Shown: positions 60,026 to 64,000 of the stretch, one piece after another
Numbering within the stretch: position 1 is the first letter of the stretch
How the letters are laid out: each line of letters opens with the position of its first letter
DNA from: Rhipicephalus microplus
Lineage: Eukaryota > Arthropoda > Arachnida > Ixodida > Ixodidae
Direction: 5' to 3'
Assembly (NCBI RefSeq): GCF_043290135.1
Contig: NC_134700.1
Location: forward strand, 164,209,772 to 164,273,771
Length of the DNA: 64,000 nt
Notes under the pieces: generated by a model
Databases searched by the model: none
Seen by the model: only the letters and a program-made list of their open reading frames with translations
Told to the model about the DNA's origin: nothing
Program-made: the position numbers and the translations under genes

Positions 60026-60200
60026 TAGGGGCGAAGCTTCGCTTAGTCTAACCTAGAGTATTGTACGGGACCGGGCCAGCCCGCGGGCCGGGCTGGGCCG
60101 GGTAAAGCATTGTAGGAATAGACCCGTCCGGGCTTGGGCTCATGAGCTTTGGGCTCGGTTTGGGCCTGGGTGCCTGAATCAGTTTCCTATTAAGCCCAGG
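60026..60200. repeat. GGGCC-rich low-complexity tract
   Basis: TTTTTAGGGGCGAAGCTTCG (a tail-like module of the composite repeat) is followed by GGGCCGGGCTGGGCCGGG and GGGCTTGGGCTCATG units to about 60190. Strongly G-biased on one strand. Confidence 0.55.
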
Positions 60201-60207
60201 TCTCATA

Positions 60208-60757
60208 TACAGGATGTGCCAAAGAACGTGTTGAATAATATTTAAAAAACAGAAAAGAGGTATTTACTTGCGGTGTTTCAGTTACTTTGGCGTACAAGGC
60301 GTCTTCAGATGTGTGCAAGCCTTAATTGCGAGAGTAATTAAGAAAGTTAGAATAATTACCTTTACAAAAAATAACACAATTATCTTTGCACTTACGGAGT
60401 TTTCGAAGGAACAGTGTAAGCGCTGTTTGGTGGTCGGTTTCGGTTTCACCAGCTCAATTGGCCAGATTTAGTCGCTTTGTGGTGATACCAATGACCGCTT
60501 TTCGAAAGTTTCTCAATGACTACAGGCTATTCCTAAGAAGAACGTCAATTCAGCCATTTGACTCGGCTGGCTATTTCCAGTGGTTAAAAAAGTTGTCTTT
60601 TAATTTATGTAACTACTGCCGTAATTATTGTTCCTGCAGATCTGGAGATGCCTTCTTCTAAAGCAAAGAGAACGCCGTCGGTAGGGCATAGATTCCTGCT
60701 TTATGTATTCTTAAATAACTTTGAACCCATTTCTTGAAACACCCTGTATATCGATAT
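60208..60757. mobile_element. Candidate non-autonomous DNA transposon, TIR copy 1
   Basis: Left end ATACAGGATGTGCCAAAGAA; right end is the complement of ATACAGGGTGTTTCAAGAAA. The inverted similarity extends inward about 38 bp (both reach TTATTTAA or TATTTAA), imperfectly. TA flanks both sides. Interior A/T-rich, no transposase recognised. Confidence 0.45.
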
Positions 60758-61042
60758 AATGGCATGGCTATACTCTGGTTTGTTTCGTTGTTTTGAGCGG
60801 TGTAACATCCCGAAGCACACCAGGTTACGTAAGATGCCTTAGTTGAGGGCTTCGCCTAAGTCAGACCACTTGGAGTGCATTAGTATGCACTGAAAAGAGA
60901 ATGTACAAGGCGCCTAGCATTTTGCGACACATGATTTTGAGAAACTAAGTTTCCACCATGATATTGAGTGAAAGACTACCTTGCATTCCGTAAGAAAGGC
61001 CCGCCGGGTGGTATTGCTGCAACAGCTACGGTACACTGCTAA

Positions 61043-61380
61043 CTTTATGCAGGGTGTTTGAATGAATTTGTCCATTATTATTTGAAAACTACACAAAGTA
61101 GGCGTATGTGTGCTATGTGCGGCGTTGCTTTTACTGTGGAAGAAAGCGTGTTTCAATGTGTCCAAACAATAATTATGACAGTAACTATACAACATAAAAC
61201 AATTATCTTTTTATCTCGTGGAAATAGCAATTTGAGTTCAAAGGGCGAATGCAAGTCCTTGCTGAAAATAGCGTATAGAAACTTCACAATTTTTGAAAGG
61301 TGGCAACTGGTAATCACTTCCGAGCAATTAAATCACTGCCTCTATTAAGTAAGGGGTGTCTTGCAAATGGGGATTTTGAA
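61043..61380. mobile_element. Related element, copy 2, shorter and diverged
   Basis: Starts TGCAGGGTGTTTGAATGA, like the terminus above. The interior AAAACAATTATCTTTTTATC matches AACACAATTATCTTTGCACT in copy 1, in the same order. The right end is unclear. Confidence 0.35.
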
Positions 61381-61809
61381 TAACTCTGAAAAGACATTTA
61401 AAGTTTGTTAATGGCAACGTGCTTCCAACTTGAATAGAGTTTAACTGATTTGTTTCAATAGTTCACTGAACAATCAGAAAAGCAAATACAAGTATAACGC
61501 ATAAAACTTCGAAGATGAACATTGGAATTCAATTTCAAAGGAAATAGCTAAAATCAAACAGTGACATTGCGGTACACGTCGCTATAACCAATCTTAATTT
61601 CGTTACAAATATTTTTTGGTGTTTACTGGCTCGACGTAGGGACGGGATAAATTTTGAAAGATCGACACTACTCTAAATCGAACGTCTCTCAATTGGCCGA
61701 AAGAATGTGGATTACAAAATGCCACTCGGCATGCATTCAACAGGTATGCTTCAGTATTTGACAGCCAGGTAGGAATTTCGAGTGACTCGAGTGAGTCTAA
61801 AAAAATTCC
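61381..61809. other. No gene recognised
   Basis: A/T-rich spacer. Confidence 0.4.
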
Positions 61810-62017
61810 AGCATATCCATGAAGTGAATGATGATGAGTGGGGCGAAGCGTCCATCCGTTCATCCGTGCGTCCATCCGGGAGTCCGTGTGGATGTCCGTG
61901 CGACGTTCGTCCGTCGACGTTCGTCCGTCGTTGCGTCCGTCTCTCTATCCATCCGTGCTTTCGTCCGTCCGTTCATCCTTCCGTCCGTGCGTTCTTGCGT
62001 TCGTCCATCCGCGCATC

Positions 62018-62052
<35 letters not shown>

Positions 62053-62330
62053 CATCCGTACATCCGTCTATCTGTCAGTCTGTGTTTGTCTGTCCGTATG
62101 TATGTATGTATGTATGTATGTATGTATGTATGTATGTATGTATGTATGTATGTATGTATGTATGTATGTGTCTTTCTGTCTGTCTGTCTGTCTGTCCATC
62201 CGTCGTCTGTGTCTCTGTCTGCCTGTCCATCCGTCTGTCTATCTGTCCGTTTACTCATCTATTGAACACTCCAAGTGCCGCCATCTCGCATCTTATCACA
62301 TATTTATCATATTGAAACGAAGATGCGCGA
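61810..62330 (+). repeat. GGGGCGAAGC composite repeat with tetranucleotide cores
   Basis: Head AGCATATCCATGAAGTGAAT, GATGAGTGGGGCGAAGC at 61811-61850; CCATCCGT/CGTCCGTC array; (CTGT)n at 62027-62051; (TATG)n at 62097-62169 (about 18 units); more CTGT/CCGT; then right module TTGAACACTCCAAGTGCCGC and CATCTCGCATC. The three overlapping 132-177 codon frames are repeat artefacts. It abuts the LTR of the next element. Confidence 0.75.
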
Positions 62331-62481
62331 GAATACGGGGCGCGGAAGAAGAAGAAAAGTAGTGGAGCGGCGCCTGGACTGTGTGGTTGGGTGGAAGCGT
62401 TTTTGGCCTGTCTCAGAAGTACGCTGCTATTTCAAAACGCCTTTTCACCTCATCTGTAAATAAACACAGTCACTCGTAACA
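62331..62481 (+). mobile_element. 3' part of a 5' LTR, Ty3/gypsy element
   Basis: AATAAA at 62459-62464 and an end CACTCGTAACA at about 62481 fit the 3' portion of an LTR (terminal CA). It is followed directly by GTTTGGTGGAAGGTGCTGGG, the position of the primer-binding site. The 5' half of the LTR is absent or replaced by the composite repeat. Boundary inferred. Confidence 0.5.
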
Positions 62482-62483
62482 GT

Positions 62484-63803
62484 TTGGTGGAAGGTGCTGG
62501 GTACATCGATCTGGACGACCCAGCTCTACCGATTTTGCGACGGAGCGGACGCTTGGCAGGCTTGCCACCGCCGCTACCAGACATGGAGGACGCGGGAGCA
62601 GGCCATAACAACCTCGTTGCTGATGAGCAACACGCTCACCCGCCAGGACAAGATCGCTGCGGCATGCCGGAACGTCAGCCAAGGACCTTTTCGGGGCAGC
62701 CGGATGACGATGTTGACGACTGGCTCAAGCACTACCAAAGAGTGAGTCGCAGCAACAGCTGAAGCACTGCTAAGCAGCTCGAGAACGTGGTGTTTTTTCT
62801 CGTCGGCACCGCGTCTCTTTGGTTCGACAACCATGAGAGTGCATTGACCACATGGGACATCTTCGTGGACGAGCTGAAGAGGTGTTTTGGTGACTCAACA
62901 GCTAAGGTCAAGCAGGCGGAGCAAACGCTTTCACGCAGAGCTCAGTTACCTGGCGAAACATGCACCACCTACATCGAGGCCGTCTTGAAGCTTAGCGGAA
63001 TCGTGAGTGCGACCATGTGTGACGAAGATAAGGTAGGTCATCTGCTCAAGGGAATCGCGGAGGACGTGTACAACTTCCTTATCACTAAGGAAGACTTACA
63101 CACACCTTCCGACTTAAGGAGACACTGCCGAGCGTTTGAAACCCAAAAGAGGAGCAGAGTCCTACCAAAATTTGGACGTCTTGACAACGTGCCCACGATT
63201 GCAAGTGTCAACCTTCCATCGCAGGACGAGATCTCTTCTCTTATAAGACGAATGGTTAAGGAAGAACTTGCTCAACTGCAAGCTGTGGACACCGCTGGTG
63301 TCTGCCATCAGTGTGCATTCGACCAACGGCCCCGTTAACCACTGGTACCTCGGATGCGACAAAGCTACTTTGAGCCTCGCCCGAATTACACCCATCGGTT
63401 CGAACGAAGGAGTGAACGACCACTCGGAAACCAGGAACGCAGGCAAGCTGTGTCACAGCGATTTACTCCTCGACCACCATCGCCCGGCTTTTATCAACTG
63501 ACGAGGTTTACTTTGCCGGGGACGACTAGGCGCGGCACCCGTACTTGCTACTACTGCGGGCTACCTGGACACATCGCTAGGTACTGCTACCGTCGCCAGC
63601 AGCGAGCTCCACGATTCAACGTGTACACGCCCTATGTACCTGCTGGCGAGTCTCGACCATTTCAGGGCTATTTCCAACAGCAACACGCAGCACGTGCTGA
63701 CTCGCCTTGCTCCGACCGCAGCGTTACCCCACCACCCGCACGCGAACAGCAATCCCCGTCTCCGCGTCGCCGCTCGGAGACGCCACCACCACTGGGAAAC
63801 TAA
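62484..63803 (+). pseudogene. Ty3/gypsy Gag, interrupted by two in-frame stops
   Basis: Nucleocapsid/capsid polyprotein of an LTR retrotransposon, all in one frame. An N-terminal acidic-proline region is followed by RTFSGQPDDDVDDWLKHYQR, TASLWFDNHES, LTTWDIFVDELKRCFGD, RRAQLPGETCTTYIEAVLKL and KVGHLLKGIAEDVYNFL, typical of the retrotransposon Gag capsid domain. A CCHC zinc knuckle, CYYCGLPGHIARYC, follows (about 63547-63588), then an Arg/Pro/Ser-rich tail. In-frame TGA at 62760 and TAA at 63336 break it; otherwise the frame is intact over 1.3 kb. It ends TAA 63801-63803 at a slippery site. This is a retrotransposon, not an infectious virus. Confidence 0.88.
63794..63800 (+). promoter_or_regulatory. 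-1 ribosomal frameshift heptamer GGGAAAC
   Basis: G GGA AAC in the Gag reading frame, followed at once by the Gag stop TAA. It matches the X XXY YYZ rule. The Pol frame starts in -1 register exactly here and stays open to the window end. A downstream RNA structure was not worked out. Confidence 0.7.
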
Positions 63804-64000
63804 CTGGTGCGACCAATAGGGGCGAGGCCGCAAAATCATCTTCCGCAAGACCCCCTTGTGTTGTAATGGTTGAGAACAAAGTGAGTGTTTTTGTAGACAA
63901 TGTGAGTACTGTTGCACTAGTTGATACCGGTGCTGCCGTTTCCATAATGAGCATGTCTTTTAAAAATCGCCTAGGGATGAAAGTAATGTTTGCTTGGGAT
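63800..64000 (+). CDS. Ty3/gypsy Pol, aspartic protease start (partial)
   Basis: In the -1 frame relative to Gag, 67 codons are open to the window edge. CVVMVENKVSVFVDN is followed by VALVDTGAAVSIMS (about 63910-63951), the catalytic D-T/S-G motif of retroelement aspartic proteases, which would cleave the Gag-Pol polyprotein. RT, RNase H and integrase should follow beyond the window. No stop is seen in this part. Confidence 0.85.

Noticed and set aside
61782..62362. Three long overlapping plus-strand frames (145-177 codons) and a minus-strand one, Cys/Val/Ser-rich
   Set aside because: Same cause: CCGT/CTGT/TATG repeats stay open in every frame; no gene signal.

Overview
This window looks like repeat-rich, gene-poor nuclear DNA from a chelicerate, most likely a hard tick (Ixodidae). 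The basis is the repeat content: many copies of a tRNA-derived SINE that matches my memory of the tick 'Ruka' family, degenerate non-LTR retrotransposons whose second ORF carries RNase H, a Penelope-like element, a Ty3/gypsy element, foldback MITEs and very long microsatellites. No operons, bacterial gene order, CRISPR array or rRNA gene is visible. Nearly all open reading frames away from transposons are short and look like chance.

Layout. 1-4718 is a decayed LINE (family A: ORF1 zinc knuckles, then endonuclease, RT and RNase H) with the 3' tail of a second LINE family inserted at its ORF2 start. 4842-5180 holds two copies of a composite repeat with microsatellite cores, called here the GGGGCGAAGC repeat. 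It recurs at 8470-8930, 33355-33835, 45570-46672 and 61810-62330. A 220 bp MITE lies at 5401-5620. 5.6-19.3 kb is mostly unannotatable, with a CpG-rich patch at 11.39-12.1 kb and LINE fragments at 15.8 and 17.8 kb. 19.3-20.6 kb is a tandem repeat whose units each carry a tRNA-like pol III promoter, flanked by TA and TG microsatellites. SINE copies lie at 23.2, 27.5, 31.9, 32.7, 35.9, 36.4, 37.4, 43.5, 44.4, 48.9 and 56.5 kb. A LINE family B copy occupies 29.1-30.5 kb (minus). Foldback elements lie at 27.9 and 36.2 kb. A Penelope-like GIY-YIG fragment lies at 41.4-42.2 kb (minus), a third LINE fragment at 51.9-52.45 kb, and a pair of diverged TIR-like elements at 60.2-61.4 kb. From about 62.33 kb to the end is the 5' part of a Ty3/gypsy element (LTR end, Gag, start of protease) with a textbook -1 slippery heptamer at the Gag stop.

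Host genes. No recognisable host protein is present. The best candidate is a three-exon minus-strand model (31284-31384, 26760-26810, 25456-25603): a signal-peptide-like first exon, a GC-rich 51 nt exon with strong splice sites, and a terminal exon, all phase-compatible. It is a hypothesis only. If it is right, the window is partly intronic.

Limits: everything was read by eye. Repeat boundaries are approximate (about 10-30 bp), family names are from memory, and no alignment or search was run.
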